The notes: generated by a model not told the origin, from the letters alone. A DNA stretch of 33,587 bases from Yersinia rohdei ATCC 43380 (GCF_000173775.1 NZ_ACCD01000038.1:1-33587), one strand, 5' to 3'; shown: positions 21,959-33,502, counted from the stretch's first letter. Numbers and translations are program-made.

Positions 21959-21975
<17 letters not shown>
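21211..21975 (-). CDS. thiF: ThiS adenylyltransferase ThiF
   Basis: ThiF is an E1-like enzyme that adenylates the ThiS C-terminus. The 254-residue protein (from the Met at 21975) has the ATP-binding GLGGLGS loop and the conserved DDD-L-NLQRQ segment. The [13 protein letters not shown] segment and zinc-binding pairs CYAC and CPVC are also present. An upstream in-frame start (21996) would add seven residues overlapping further into thiE; the [18 protein letters not shown] start is the better match. It overlaps thiE by 17 nt and thiS by 4 nt. MoeB is the alternative family member, but the thi context decides. Confidence 0.93.
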
Positions 21976-24668
<2,693 letters not shown>

Positions 24669-24784
24669 CTACCATTCTGGTTTATAGGGAAAATTGCTTG
24701 TCTGGAGCTTGGCGGGAGTAACGATGTTAGCCAGTAACCAGCAGCCACCTGTAAGAGGGCTGCCAGATCTGTAGCGATAAATTA

Positions 24785-24895
24785 CTCTTGTTCCCTTCGC
24801 GGGTACTAACCCGATCAGGTTCCGCGGATCCCGAATTAACGGTCTCAGCCTGCGTTTGCTTTGTTAAAAAGCAATGCTAGGCACTCCGACAAGAG
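24785..24895 (-). promoter_or_regulatory. TPP riboswitch (thi box) of thiC
   Basis: On the minus strand the element has the conserved CTGAGA core and the ACCTGATC-GG-T-A-T-CC-GCG-AGGGA 3' core. Closing helix P1 pairs CTCTTGT (24889-24895) with ACAAGAG (24785-24791). An extra P3-type hairpin, TTGCTTT/AAAGCAA, is present. Thiamine diphosphate binding is known to shut off the downstream genes. The 125-base expression platform to the thiC start holds a GCAGCC/GGCTGC hairpin (about 24738-24763) and no T run, so control is probably at translation or Rho-dependent. Confidence 0.95.
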
Positions 24896-24900
24896 CTTTG

Positions 24901-24906
24901 AGTATA
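24901..24906 (-). promoter_or_regulatory. Candidate -10 box of the thi operon
   Basis: TATACT on the minus strand lies just upstream of the riboswitch, so transcription would start within its first bases. The -35 region is poor (TTGTAG at 16 bases). Confidence 0.45.
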
Positions 24907-24959
24907 TGAGGTTATTTTAAAACTACAACCCCACCTGAATGATTGGCTTATTAAGTATC

Positions 24960-25113
24960 ACAAATGTCAATTTGTCAGGCGGCTAACAAAGTTGATTGGC
25001 GGGGAAATGTGCCGAATGGGTCGTAGCCGCGTAAGCGGCCGGAGTGCCCAGAGGTGCAGCCGCCCCGGCTGACACGGAACTGAAGGTCATCAACCTTACA
25101 AATATCAATTTGT
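24960..25113. repeat. Intergenic block flanked by near-identical 16-bp palindromic repeats
   Basis: A 16-base site, ACAAAT-GTCA-ATTTGT (24960-24975), recurs as ACAAAT-ATCA-ATTTGT (25098-25113) with one difference. Both are inverted repeats with 6-base arms. They flank a GC-rich segment (24990-25079) that resembles the block at 90-145. The second copy overlaps the rsd stop codon. It looks like a small repeat element or insertion remnant between thiC and rsd. It carries no gene. Confidence 0.55.
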
Positions 25114-25608
25114 TTTTGTTTGTAAGTCAACTTGTTGAGCGGCTTGCCATGACTCCGCAGCCCATTGAATTAATTGATCTTCTAGCTTAAAACGAGCATC
25201 AAGAGACTCGCCGATATCAGATAACGCCTGTTGGAACTCGGTGCAGTTATCGTCATCAATCTCAATGTTGGTATAAGAATCATGGAATGCCATGATAGTT
25301 TGAGTATTATTTTGTAATGCAGGATAAAATTTGGTCGTCAATGTCATTTTGGGACTAGACGCCCCTTCTACCTGTTTGATAATTCTATCGTAGATTTGGA
25401 AATGCCCAGAAGAGAGATAATCCACCAGATTATGGCAAAAGTTCTCCAGCGCTTTTCCATTAAGCGGGGTATGCTTCTCTTTTTGCGGCTTAATACCGAT
25501 CACGGCGCAATATGAGACTAACAGTTCTTTGCGTGCATGAAGCCATTGATCAATTAATTCATTACTGCCGCCAACGCGTTGAGTCAGGTTTTCCAGTCGG
25601 TTGAGCAT
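25105..25608 (-). CDS. rsd: Regulator of sigma D (Rsd)
   Basis: Rsd is an anti-sigma factor that binds free sigma-70 in stationary phase and, in E. coli, also stimulates SpoT. The 167 residues (158 in E. coli) form the Rsd/AlgQ all-helical domain, with [35 protein letters not shown] and [21 protein letters not shown] segments. The start [16 protein letters not shown] is chosen because it matches E. coli and is preceded by GGAG; the open frame runs 67 codons further upstream with no family resemblance. It is transcribed divergently from nudC. Confidence 0.95.
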   Translation of the reverse strand: MLNRLENLTQRVGGSNELIDQWLHARKELLVSYCAVIGIKPQKEKHTPLNGKALENFCHNLVDYLSSGHFQIYDRIIKQVEGASSPKMTLTTKFYPALQNNTQTIMAFHDSYTNIEIDDDNCTEFQQALSDIGESLDARFKLEDQLIQWAAESWQAAQQVDLQTKTN

Positions 25609-25641
25609 GACGACTCCATGAGTAAGAAAAAATAAAAGTGG

Positions 25642-25657
25642 GTTACAAAAATGTAAC
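25642..25657. promoter_or_regulatory. Dyad in the rsd-nudC divergent spacer
   Basis: A perfect GTTACA-AAAA-TGTAAC inverted repeat sits midway between the divergent rsd and nudC starts. A weak minus-strand promoter, TTGTTA with TTTATT at 17 bases, overlaps it, so a regulator bound here would affect rsd. The protein is unknown. Confidence 0.4.
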
Positions 25658-25705
25658 AAGCCGGATTCTAGATTGCCAGTGAAGTCGAGGTTGTGCAACA
25701 ACGAT

Positions 25706-26482
25706 ATGGAACTACAACTAACAGGTAAAGAAAGTGGCTGGTGGATTGTCAGCCATGAAAACAAATTATGGTTACCAAACGGGGAGTTACCACAAGGTAA
25801 TGCCGCCAATTGGTCATTACAGGGCGCAACGGCCAGACAAATTGGCGAATGGCAAGGACAGGCCGTGTGGCTGATTCGTCAGCTCATGAACAGCGACATG
25901 GGATCGGTGCGACAGTTGCTGGAAGTGGATCGCAGCTTATTCCAACTGGCTGGACGAGGTGTTCAACTGGCGGAATTTTATCGCTCTCATCGTTTCTGCG
26001 GTTATTGCGGCCATCAAATGCATGCCAGCCGGACTGAATGGGCTTGCTTATGCAATCATTGCCGCGAGCGCTATTACCCGCAAATTGCCCCTTGTGTAAT
26101 TGTGGCTATTCGGCGCGGTGATGAGATTTTATTGGCGCAACATGTTCGTCATCGTGGCGGTATTAACACAGTGCTGGCCGGTTTTGTCGAAGTGGGCGAG
26201 ACGCTGGAACAGGCGGCAGCCCGCGAAGTGATGGAAGAAAGCAATATCAGAATTAAAAATCTGCGTTATGTCACTTCTCAGCCCTGGCCGTTCCCGCATT
26301 CGTTAATGATGGCATTTATGGCGGAATATGACAGCGGCGAGCTGCGCCATGATCCAAAAGAATTGCTCAACGCCAACTGGTATCGTTACGATCAACTGCC
26401 ATTATTGCCGCCGCCGGGCACTGTCGCGCGTCGATTGATTGAAGATACTGTGGCGTTGTGTCGCAGTGAACAGGACAGCTAG
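25706..26482 (+). CDS. nudC: NAD-capped RNA hydrolase / NADH pyrophosphatase NudC
   Basis: NudC removes NAD caps from RNA 5' ends and hydrolyses NADH to NMNH and AMP. The 258 residues have an N-terminal domain, a zinc site (Cys98, Cys101, Cys116, Cys119), the Nudix box at 159-181 and the family signature SQPWPFPHS (191-199). The Nudix box departs from the pattern GX5EX7REUXEEXGU at one point: Asn180 stands for the Gly, while Glu174, Glu177 and Glu178 are kept. The start [18 protein letters not shown] is preferred over a TTG eleven codons earlier. It is followed 45 bases later by hemE. Confidence 0.95.
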   Translation: MELQLTGKESGWWIVSHENKLWLPNGELPQGNAANWSLQGATARQIGEWQGQAVWLIRQLMNSDMGSVRQLLEVDRSLFQLAGRGVQLAEFYRSHRFCGYCGHQMHASRTEWACLCNHCRERYYPQIAPCVIVAIRRGDEILLAQHVRHRGGINTVLAGFVEVGETLEQAAAREVMEESNIRIKNLRYVTSQPWPFPHSLMMAFMAEYDSGELRHDPKELLNANWYRYDQLPLLPPPGTVARRLIEDTVALCRSEQDS

Positions 26483-26493
26483 ATTTGGCATGC

Positions 26494-26499
26494 TACAAT
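26494..26499 (+). promoter_or_regulatory. Possible hemE -10 box
   Basis: TACAAT lies in the 45-base nudC-hemE spacer, 29 bases before the hemE start. I find no matching -35 box within nudC, so hemE may depend mainly on nudC readthrough. Confidence 0.3.
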
Positions 26500-26527
26500 G
26501 CCGCCAGCTAATTAAGGGAGCTTCATC

Positions 26528-27592
26528 ATGAATGAGTTGAAAAACGATCGCTATCTGCGTGCCTTATTACGCCAACCGGTAGATGTCACGCCAGTGTGGA
26601 TGATGCGCCAGGCAGGCCGCTATTTGCCAGAATATAAAGCCACCCGTGCCATTGCTGGGGATTTTATGTCACTGTGCAAAAATGCGGAATTGGCCTGTGA
26701 AGTGACAATGCAGCCATTGCGTCGTTATCCGCTGGATGCGGCGATTCTGTTTTCAGATATTCTGACCATTCCTGATGCCATGGGGCTGGGGCTGTATTTT
26801 GAAACCGGCGAAGGCCCACGTTTCCACTCGCCAATTACTTGCCGGGCAGATGTTGAAAAACTCCCAGTGCCCGACCCAGAACAGGAATTGGGTTATGTCA
26901 TGAATGCGGTGAGAACCATTCGCCGTGAGCTAGCGGGTGCAGTGCCATTAATTGGATTCTCCGGCAGCCCTTGGACACTGGCCACCTATATGGTTGAAGG
27001 CGGCAGTAGCAAAGCGTTCACCAAGCTGAAAAAAATGATGTATGCCGAGCCACAAACTCTGCATCTGTTGCTGGATAAACTGGCTGACAGCGTTATTTTG
27101 TATCTTAATGCCCAAATCAAAGCTGGCGCGCAATCTGTCATGATTTTTGATACCTGGGGTGGGGTGTTGACTGGGCGCGATTATGCTGAGTTCTCCTTGA
27201 ATTACATGCATAAAATCGTTGATGGTTTGATTCGCGAAAATGACGGTCGCCGTGTGCCAGTCACCTTGTTCACCAAAGGTGGTGGGCAATGGTTAGAGGC
27301 GATGGCCGCCACGGGTTGTGATGCATTGGGGCTGGATTGGACCACGGATATTGCAGATGCTCGCCGCCGTGTGGGTGATAAAGTCGCTCTCCAGGGCAAC
27401 ATGGACCCTTCGGTGCTGTATGCAGCGCCGGCGCGGATTGAGCAAGAAGTCAGCACTATTTTGGCGAGTTTTGGTCAGGGCGAAGGGCATGTATTTAATC
27501 TGGGCCACGGTATTCATCAAGATGTCCCGCCAGAAAATGCCGGTGCTTTTGTTGATGCAGTGCACCAGTTATCCAAAGCCTACCATCAATAA
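26528..27592 (+). CDS. hemE: Uroporphyrinogen decarboxylase HemE
   Basis: HemE removes four carboxyl groups from uroporphyrinogen III to give coproporphyrinogen III in haem synthesis. The 354 residues equal E. coli. The substrate-binding [10 protein letters not shown] (Arg27, Arg31) and FSDIL (Asp77), [21 protein letters not shown] and the C-terminal [12 protein letters not shown] segments are intact. An AAGGGAG ribosome site is 7 bases before the ATG. It is in the conserved nudC-hemE-nfi order. Confidence 0.97.
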   Translation: MNELKNDRYLRALLRQPVDVTPVWMMRQAGRYLPEYKATRAIAGDFMSLCKNAELACEVTMQPLRRYPLDAAILFSDILTIPDAMGLGLYFETGEGPRFHSPITCRADVEKLPVPDPEQELGYVMNAVRTIRRELAGAVPLIGFSGSPWTLATYMVEGGSSKAFTKLKKMMYAEPQTLHLLLDKLADSVILYLNAQIKAGAQSVMIFDTWGGVLTGRDYAEFSLNYMHKIVDGLIRENDGRRVPVTLFTKGGGQWLEAMAATGCDALGLDWTTDIADARRRVGDKVALQGNMDPSVLYAAPARIEQEVSTILASFGQGEGHVFNLGHGIHQDVPPENAGAFVDAVHQLSKAYHQ

Positions 27593-27611
27593 CGAGTGGA
27601 TAATCAAGCTG

Positions 27612-28316
27612 ATGGTTGATACTAAAGCGCTACGAGCTGAACAATTGCAACGGGCATCTGAAGTCATTCTTCATGATGATATTGCTAGTGGGGCTGTGCG
27701 CTTTATTGCCGGTGCAGATGTAGGTTTTGAGCAGCAGGGGGCAATTACCCGTGCTGCTATTGCAGTTTTACGTTATCCCTCTCTCGAATTAGTCGAATAT
27801 CACATTGCCCGAGTAGTAACTTCATTGCCGTATATCCCCGGTTTACTTTCTTTTCGTGAATATCCTGCATTATTAGCGGCTTGGGATAAGCTACAGCAAC
27901 GGCCCGATTTGGTCTTTGTCGATGGGCAGGGTATTGCGCATCCTCGCCGTTTAGGGGTTGCCAGCCATTTTGGCTTATTGGTTGATGTGCCGACCATTGG
28001 TGTTGCCAAAAGCCGCCTGTGTGGCCATTTTCAGCCATTAGGCAATGATAATGGCGCGCTACAGCCATTGGTTGAGGGAAATGAGCAGCTTGGTTGGGTG
28101 TGGCGCAGCAAGGCCCGCTGTAATCCGCTGTTTATTTCGCCGGGTCACCGGGTAAGTGTTGGCAGTGCGTTGGAATGGGTTCAACATTGTATGGCGGGTT
28201 ACCGCTTGCCAGAACCAACACGCTGGGCAGATGCTATAGCCTCAAACCGTGCGCAATTCCAGCGTTGGATAGGGAAAAATCCTGATTTACTTGGCAAGCA
28301 TAGGGATATGATTTAA
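27612..28316 (+). CDS. nfi: Endonuclease V Nfi (deoxyinosine 3'-endonuclease)
   Basis: Nfi nicks DNA at the second phosphodiester bond 3' of deoxyinosine and starts repair of deaminated adenine. The 234 residues carry the family residues Asp36 (GADVGFE), Tyr74 (PYIPG), Glu83 (FREYP) and Asp104 (VFVDGQG), plus [12 protein letters not shown]. The frame is open for 98 codons upstream, but that part is an alternate frame of hem[17 protein letters not shown] fits the family start, and the ATG is 19 bases after the hemE stop. The ribosome site is weak, which suggests coupling to hemE. Confidence 0.94.
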   Translation: MVDTKALRAEQLQRASEVILHDDIASGAVRFIAGADVGFEQQGAITRAAIAVLRYPSLELVEYHIARVVTSLPYIPGLLSFREYPALLAAWDKLQQRPDLVFVDGQGIAHPRRLGVASHFGLLVDVPTIGVAKSRLCGHFQPLGNDNGALQPLVEGNEQLGWVWRSKARCNPLFISPGHRVSVGSALEWVQHCMAGYRLPEPTRWADAIASNRAQFQRWIGKNPDLLGKHRDMI

Positions 28317-28361
28317 TTTCGGGTACACTGCCGCGCAGATAATGAATAATGAGAACTCATA

Positions 28362-28952
28362 ATGATACGTAATCCGATTCATCTACGTCTCGAAAAGCTG
28401 GAAAGCTGGCAACATCTGACTTTCATGGCCTGCCTGTGCGAGCGGATGTATCCCAATTATCAGCAATTTTGTCTGGAAACCGAATTTGGCGATCCTGCAG
28501 TTTACCGACGTATTCTGGATCTTATCTGGGAAACATTGGTGGTAAAAGACGCCAAGGTCAATTTTGATAGCCAGTTAGAGAAGCTGGAAGAAGCTATTCC
28601 TTCTGCTGATGACTATGCTATCTACGGTGTTTACCCTGCTATTGATGCGTGTATTGCCCTAAGTGAAGCGATTCATTCGCGTTTGAGTGGTGAAACACTG
28701 GAACATGCTATCGCTATCAGTGAAGCATCAATTCGCACAGTTGCGATGCTGGAAATGACATTAGCCGGCAAAGAAATGACCGATGAAGAACTGAAAATCT
28801 TGCCCGCGGTTGAAGAAGAGTGGGATATCCAATGGGAGATTTTCCGTCTATTAGCTGACTGCGAAGAGCGCGACTTAGAGCTGATCAAAGGGTTACGATC
28901 TGACCTACGAGAAGCCGCAGTGAGTAACATTGGCATAAATTTAACGCAATAA
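28362..28952 (+). CDS. yjaG: YjaG family protein (DUF416)
   Basis: This 196-residue protein aligns with E. coli YjaG along its length and belongs to DUF416. It is small, acidic and predicted to be all-helical and cytoplasmic, with no catalytic motif that I recognise. Its function is unknown. It sits between nfi and hupA, a conserved neighbourhood. A separate promoter is possible, since TACACT lies about 40 bases upstream, but a -35 box is not clear. Confidence 0.9.
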   Translation: MIRNPIHLRLEKLESWQHLTFMACLCERMYPNYQQFCLETEFGDPAVYRRILDLIWETLVVKDAKVNFDSQLEKLEEAIPSADDYAIYGVYPAIDACIALSEAIHSRLSGETLEHAIAISEASIRTVAMLEMTLAGKEMTDEELKILPAVEEEWDIQWEIFRLLADCEERDLELIKGLRSDLREAAVSNIGINLTQ

Positions 28953-29140
28953 CACAAGAAAACGTGATTTAACGCCTGATTTGTCACGTCTTAAGGCTTC
29001 ACATCTGCCCCCTGTCTGTTCTACATTTGGGGGGCGAAAAAAAGTGGCTATCGGTGCGTGTATGCAGGAGAGTGCTGTCATTTGGCATATCCGTCGCACT
29101 CGATGCTTTGCAAACGATAAACACACTGTAAGGATAACTT

Positions 29141-29416
29141 ATGAATAAGACTCAACTGATTGACGTAATCGCGGACAAAGCGGACCTTTCTAAAGCACAA
29201 GCAAAGGCTGCTTTGGAATCCACACTGGCTGCAATTACCGAATCTCTGAAAGACGGTGATCCAGTACAATTGGTTGGTTTCGGTACTTTTAAAGTAAACC
29301 ATCGTAATGAGCGCACTGGCCGCAACCCACAGACTGGTAAAGAAATCAAAATTGCTGCAGCTAATGTGCCAGCGTTTGTTTCTGGTAAAGCACTGAAAGA
29401 TTCTGTTAAATCTTAA
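29141..29416 (+). CDS. hupA: DNA-binding protein HU-alpha
   Basis: HU-alpha is the abundant nucleoid protein that bends DNA as a homodimer or with HU-beta. The 91 residues (90 in E. coli, with one extra C-terminal Ser) contain the [26 protein letters not shown] segment, which includes the beta-arm and conserved RNPQTG. A TAAGGA ribosome site precedes the ATG. The 188-base upstream gap from yjaG should contain its promoter(s), but I could not assign one with confidence. Confidence 0.97.
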   Translation: MNKTQLIDVIADKADLSKAQAKAALESTLAAITESLKDGDPVQLVGFGTFKVNHRNERTGRNPQTGKEIKIAAANVPAFVSGKALKDSVKS

Positions 29417-29441
29417 TAGTGTGTCAGTGAAAATAATAAGC

Positions 29442-29468
29442 AGGGGGGTGGCAAAGCCCCTTTTGTTT
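29442..29468 (+). terminator. Probable hupA terminator
   Basis: AGGGG (29442-29446) pairs with CCCCT (29457-29461), followed by TTTGTTT. The stem is short but GC-rich. It lies just before the ATG chosen for yjaH and inside the longer GTG-initiated frame. Confidence 0.5.
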
Positions 29469-30122
29469 ATGCAGCGGGTGCTGATGACCCTCGGTTTAGC
29501 CCTTGGTCTCAGCGCCTGTGGCAGCCAGTCCGACTCCCCTCAGTTCAGTGCCAGCGGATATATTGCCGATAGCGGTGTAGTTCGTTTATGGCGTCAGGAT
29601 AATGCACAACAGCAGCCACAAGTGCTGATGAGCGTCTATAGCCCCTATTCCGGGGATAATACCCGTGTGACCTTCTACGAATATCAGAATGGTTTGTTAC
29701 GTGAAATCCGGCGCAATGATTTGGGGCCTAACCCGCAAAGTGTCGAATTACGTTTTGATGAGCAAGGTCAGATAAGCTTTATGCAACGCCAATTGGCAAC
29801 ACGGCGTGAGCCACTTTCTGCGGATAATATTGCGGTTTATCAATTAGAAGCCAAGCGTATCCTGGAGCTAAGCAGCGCATTGCGCGCCGGAAACATCAAG
29901 TTAATTCAGGGGCGCTGGCAGAATGGGATAGTGACGACCTGTGCCGGGAAGACACTACGGCTGGGTGTTGATGATAATTCACAGCAGTGGTTAAGCAAGC
30001 GCGGCGCGAATAGTGCCGAACCCTTGGGGGTGGCATGGTTGGATTCATCAGAAGGACAGCAATTGCTGTTAGTGGCTAATCAGGATTTCTGCCACTGGGA
30101 GCCGACGGCGGGCAGTTTATAG
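29469..30122 (+). CDS. yjaH: YjaH-like lipoprotein (DUF1481)
   Basis: The protein matches the YjaH/DUF1481 family, periplasmic lipoproteins of unknown function. From the ATG at 29469 it has 217 residues and begins with a compact lipoprotein signal, MQRVLMTLGLALGLSAC, with lipobox LSAC and Cys17 as the lipidated residue. Ser at +3 favours sorting to the outer membrane by the usual rule. A GTG at 29421 would extend it by 16 residues, across the probable hupA terminator, so I prefer the shorter form; the longer one cannot be excluded. There is no conserved enzymatic motif. It converges with purD. Confidence 0.82.
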   Translation: MQRVLMTLGLALGLSACGSQSDSPQFSASGYIADSGVVRLWRQDNAQQQPQVLMSVYSPYSGDNTRVTFYEYQNGLLREIRRNDLGPNPQSVELRFDEQGQISFMQRQLATRREPLSADNIAVYQLEAKRILELSSALRAGNIKLIQGRWQNGIVTTCAGKTLRLGVDDNSQQWLSKRGANSAEPLGVAWLDSSEGQQLLLVANQDFCHWEPTAGSL

Positions 30123-30236
30123 CTGGGATAGTTTGTAACCGAGAATAGTTTATATCTGCGCAGCTTGGATAAAAGATAGCGGGCTGGTTGGATAAATGGG
30201 GCACAGCGAACTGCACCCCTGGTAACTCATCAGTTT

Positions 30237-31523
30237 TTATTTGCCACGTGCAATAGCCCGATAGCCAATGTCTTTACGGTAGAAAGCCCCTTCCCACTGA
30301 ATATTCTCAGCAAGTTCATATGCACGTTGCTGTGCCTGAGCAACACTCTCCCCGAGCGCCGTGACACATAACACCCGACCCCCGCTGGTCACGACGTTAT
30401 TATTGCTGTCGAGGCGAGTTCCCGCGTGGAAGACTTTTCCATCCGCCGCTTCCTGCTGCGGTAATCCATAAATAACATCGCCCTGGCGATAATCCGCCGG
30501 ATAGCCGCCCGCCGCGAACACCACACCCAGAGCAGGGCGTTCATCCCAGTCAGAGGTTTTCTCATCTAATTTGCCTTGAGTACCGGCTAAACACAGCTCG
30601 ACTAAATCGGAACGCAGCCGCAACATGATGGGCTGAGTCTCGGGATCACCAAAGCGGCAGTTAAATTCAATCACTTTGAGTTGCCCATCGGTAGAAATCA
30701 TCAAACCGGCATACAGGAAACCGGTGTAGACATTGCCTTCCGCAGCCATGCCACGCACCGTTGGCCAGATGATTTGGTCCATTACGCGCTGGTGGATTTC
30801 ATCGGTGACCACGGGTGCCGGAGAATAAGCGCCCATGCCGCCAGTATTCGGGCCGGTATCACCATCGCCGACTCGTTTATGATCCTGGCTGGTGGCCATC
30901 GGCAACACGTTTTCGCCATCCACCATCACGATAAAGCTGGCTTCTTCGCCATCAAGGAACTCTTCCACCACAATGCGGTGGCCCGCATCACCAAAGGCAT
31001 TGCCCGCCAGCATGTCATGGACGGCTGTTTCTGCCTCTTCCAATGTCATGGCGACAATCACCCCTTTACCGGCGGCCAGCCCATCAGCTTTAATCACTAT
31101 GGGCGCACCAATCTTGCGCACATAGGCCAGCGCGGGTTCGATTTCGGTAAAGTTCTGGTAGAAGGCGGTAGGAATATTGTGGCGAGCCAAAAAGTCTTTC
31201 GTGAAGGCTTTAGAGCCTTCCAACTGTGCGGCGGCCTGTGTGGGGCCAAAGATAGCCAGGCCCGCAGCACGGAAAGCATCAACCACGCCAATCACCAGTG
31301 GAGCTTCTGGGCCAACAATAGTCAGGCCAATATCGTGACTTTGAGCGAAGGCCAGTAAACCGGCGATGTCCATTACTCCGATATCGACATTTTCCAGCCG
31401 TGGTTCCAAGGCCGTACCGGCATTGCCCGGTGCGACATAGATTTTGTCTGCCAAAGGTGACTGCGCTGCTTTCCAGCCCAGAGCATGCTCGCGACCACCA
31501 TTACCAATAATCAAAATATTCAT
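30237..31523 (-). CDS. purD: Phosphoribosylamine-glycine ligase PurD
   Basis: PurD (GAR synthetase) joins glycine to 5-phosphoribosylamine with ATP, the second step of purine synthesis. From MNILIIGNGGREHALG the protein has 428 residues (429 in E. coli). The N-terminal PurD domain has the GNGGREHAL loop. The ATP-grasp domain has IVIKADGLAAGKGV, EEFLDGEEAS, DTGPNTGGMGAYSP and FNCRFGDPETQ. A start 12 codons earlier lies in the purH-purD spacer and is not conserved. It is downstream of purH in one operon. Confidence 0.97.
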   Translation of the reverse strand: MNILIIGNGGREHALGWKAAQSPLADKIYVAPGNAGTALEPRLENVDIGVMDIAGLLAFAQSHDIGLTIVGPEAPLVIGVVDAFRAAGLAIFGPTQAAAQLEGSKAFTKDFLARHNIPTAFYQNFTEIEPALAYVRKIGAPIVIKADGLAAGKGVIVAMTLEEAETAVHDMLAGNAFGDAGHRIVVEEFLDGEEASFIVMVDGENVLPMATSQDHKRVGDGDTGPNTGGMGAYSPAPVVTDEIHQRVMDQIIWPTVRGMAAEGNVYTGFLYAGLMISTDGQLKVIEFNCRFGDPETQPIMLRLRSDLVELCLAGTQGKLDEKTSDWDERPALGVVFAAGGYPADYRQGDVIYGLPQQEAADGKVFHAGTRLDSNNNVVTSGGRVLCVTALGESVAQAQQRAYELAENIQWEGAFYRKDIGYRAIARGK

Positions 31524-31538
31524 CGGGATGACTCCGTG

Positions 31539-31564
31539 AAGGTGCACGCCAAAGCGCACACCTT
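31539..31564 (-). other. Hairpin in the purH-purD spacer
   Basis: On the minus strand 31554-31564 pairs with 31539-31549 over 11 bases (nine Watson-Crick and two wobble), with a TTTG loop. It lies 15 bases upstream of the purD start and just before its GGAG site. It may stabilise or separate the two messages. Confidence 0.6.
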
Positions 31565-31583
31565 TATAGGGTTAGAAAGACGA

Positions 31584-33173
31584 TTAATGACGGAAATGGC
31601 GCATGTCGGTGAAAATCATCGCAATACCATGTTCATCAGCGGCAGCAATGACTTCGTCATCACGGATGGAACCGCCTGGCTGGATAACACAGGTAATTCC
31701 CACGGCCGCCGCAGCATCAATACCGTCACGGAAGGGGAAGAAGGCATCGGATGCCATCGCGGAGCCGGCAACCTGCAAACCTTCGTCGGCCGCTTTGATA
31801 CCCGCAATCTTGGCGGAATACACGCGGCTCATTTGGCCGGCACCTATCCCAATGGTCATATTATCGCGGGCGTAGACGATGGCGTTAGATTTCACGAACT
31901 TCGCTACTTTCCAGCAGAACAGCGCATCACGCAGCTCTTGTGCCGTTGGCTGGCGTTGGGACACCACGCGCAGGTCGGCTTCTGTCACCATACCTAAGTC
32001 GCGATCCTGAACCAGCAATCCACCGTTAACGCGTTTGAAGTCCAGGCCGGCAGAACGTGCTTGCCACTGACCACAAGTCAGAACGCGAACATTTTGTTTG
32101 GCGGCCAATAACGCCAGTGCCTCGGCGCTGACGGCTGGGGCGATAATCACTTCGACAAACTGGCGGCTGATGATGGCTTGTGCGGTTTCGGCATCCAGCT
32201 CGCGGTTAAAGGCAATAATGCCGCCGAAAGCAGAGGTGGGGTCAGTTTTATAGGCTTTGTCGTAAGCTGCCAGCAGTGAATCAGCAATAGCCACGCCACA
32301 GGGATTGGCATGCTTGACGATAACGCAAGCGGGCTCATTGAATTCCTTCACACATTCCAGCGCGGCATCGGTGTCGGCGATATTGTTATAAGACAGTGCT
32401 TTGCCCTGTAGCTGCTGCGCAGTCGCCACTGATGCTTCTTTTACATCTTCTTCTATATAGAAGGCCGCTTGCTGGTGGCTGTTTTCACCGTAGCGCATAT
32501 CTTGCTTCTTAATATAGTTAAGATTCAGCGTCCGTGGGAAGCGGCCTGCGGGTTGTTCTGTCTCGCCGTGGTAAGCCGGAACCATAGTGCCGAAGTAGTT
32601 GGCAATCATGCTGTCGTAGGCAGCGGTGTGCTCAAATGCCTTGATAGCCAGATTGAAACGGGTTGGGTAAGTCAGGGAGCCGTCATTGTTATCCAGCTCG
32701 GTGATGATTGCGGCGTAGTCGCTACTCTTGACCACGATAGCAACATCTTTATGGTTCTTGGCGGCAGAGCGCACCATAGTTGGGCCGCCGATATCGATAT
32801 TCTCAACGGCATCTTCCAGTGAACAATCCGGGCGCGCGACGGTTTGGGCAAATGGATACAGATTCACGACGACCATATCGATTGGCTGAATATCATGTTC
32901 GGACATGATGCCATCGTCTTGACCGCGACGACCGAGAATACCGCCATGAATTTTTGGATGCAGGGTTTTAACACGGCCATCCATCATTTCCGGGAAACCG
33001 GTGTAATCAGAAACTTCGGTGACCGGCAAACCGGCATCAGCCAGCAGGCGTGCAGTACCGCCGGTGGAGAGTAACTCGATGCCACGCTGAGAAAGCGCTT
33101 CGGCGAATTCAATGATACCTGCTTTGTCAGACACACTAAGCAGAGCACGGCGGATTGGACGGCATTGTTGCAT
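31584..33173 (-). CDS. purH: Bifunctional AICAR formyltransferase / IMP cyclohydrolase PurH
   Basis: PurH carries out the last two steps of IMP synthesis: formylation of AICAR with 10-formyl-tetrahydrofolate, then ring closure. The 529 residues equal E. coli. The N-terminal MGS-like IMP cyclohydrolase domain (about 1-150) has [25 protein letters not shown] and the conserved Asp/Lys residues. The C-terminal formyltransferase domain has [10 protein letters not shown] with catalytic Lys287 and His288. It is first in the operon, with purD 60 bases after its stop. Upstream is a PurR-like site. Confidence 0.98.
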   Translation of the reverse strand: MQQCRPIRRALLSVSDKAGIIEFAEALSQRGIELLSTGGTARLLADAGLPVTEVSDYTGFPEMMDGRVKTLHPKIHGGILGRRGQDDGIMSEHDIQPIDMVVVNLYPFAQTVARPDCSLEDAVENIDIGGPTMVRSAAKNHKDVAIVVKSSDYAAIITELDNNDGSLTYPTRFNLAIKAFEHTAAYDSMIANYFGTMVPAYHGETEQPAGRFPRTLNLNYIKKQDMRYGENSHQQAAFYIEEDVKEASVATAQQLQGKALSYNNIADTDAALECVKEFNEPACVIVKHANPCGVAIADSLLAAYDKAYKTDPTSAFGGIIAFNRELDAETAQAIISRQFVEVIIAPAVSAEALALLAAKQNVRVLTCGQWQARSAGLDFKRVNGGLLVQDRDLGMVTEADLRVVSQRQPTAQELRDALFCWKVAKFVKSNAIVYARDNMTIGIGAGQMSRVYSAKIAGIKAADEGLQVAGSAMASDAFFPFRDGIDAAAAVGITCVIQPGGSIRDDEVIAAADEHGIAMIFTDMRHFRH

Positions 33174-33211
33174 GGTTTTATCCCTTGGCTTTGGAATCGC
33201 AGTTTTTCATT

Positions 33212-33266
33212 CGCTATATAGAGCGTTACATGAATCTATACCTTGAACTTCTCTCTATATATAGAG
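33212..33266. repeat. Two similar AT-rich palindromes in the purH leader
   Basis: CGCTATATAGAGCG (33212-33225, arms CGCT/AGCG) and CTCTATATATAGAG (33253-33266, a perfect 14-base palindrome) share the core CTATATA-GAG and lie 27 bases apart. They could be binding sites for a dimeric regulator or small mRNA hairpins in the purH leader. Confidence 0.5.
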
Positions 33267-33439
33267 GAACAGATTCAGATAACGTCCCAAAGGGGGCTTC
33301 CTGCCAATAATTAGTGCGCTTGCTAGCGCTGTAAACGCAATAACAGGGTTAATTTCAGTTCCATTGATACCTTTTAGCCAAAAATCGATCGGCAGAAACA
33401 GTATTTACCAAATACCGACATGCATTTTCGACGCGGGGA

Positions 33440-33461
33440 ATTGTAGCGAAAACGATTGCGT
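33440..33461 (-). promoter_or_regulatory. PurR-like operator and purH -10 box
   Basis: On the minus strand, bases 33446-33461 read ACGCAATCGTTTTCGC and match the E. coli PurR consensus ACGCAAACGTTTNCNT at all but two of the defined positions. TACAAT (33440-33445) follows at once as a likely -10 box, so the repressor would sit in the promoter spacer. A TTGACG further upstream is 22 bases from the -10 box, too far for an ordinary -35. PurR control of purHD is known in E. coli; here it is inferred. Confidence 0.75.
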
Positions 33462-33493
33462 GATGCTCGTCAATTTTCAGTTCAGATTACTTC

Positions 33494-33502
33494 TGTGGAT
33501 AA
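33494..33502 (-). other. Consensus DnaA box
   Basis: TGTGGATAA on the plus strand is the complement of TTATCCACA, the strongest (R1-type) DnaA box. It stands alone apart from a weaker TGTGGAATG at 33540-33548. It may be a titration or regulatory site upstream of purH or of the next gene to the right. Confidence 0.6.

Noticed and set aside
27318..27611. N-terminal extension of nfi
   Set aside because: The extra 98 codons are an alternate frame of hemE. The family start is at 27612.
30681..31358. 225-codon plus-strand frame inside purD
   Set aside because: It is antisense to the ATP-grasp domain of PurD, so it is a shadow.
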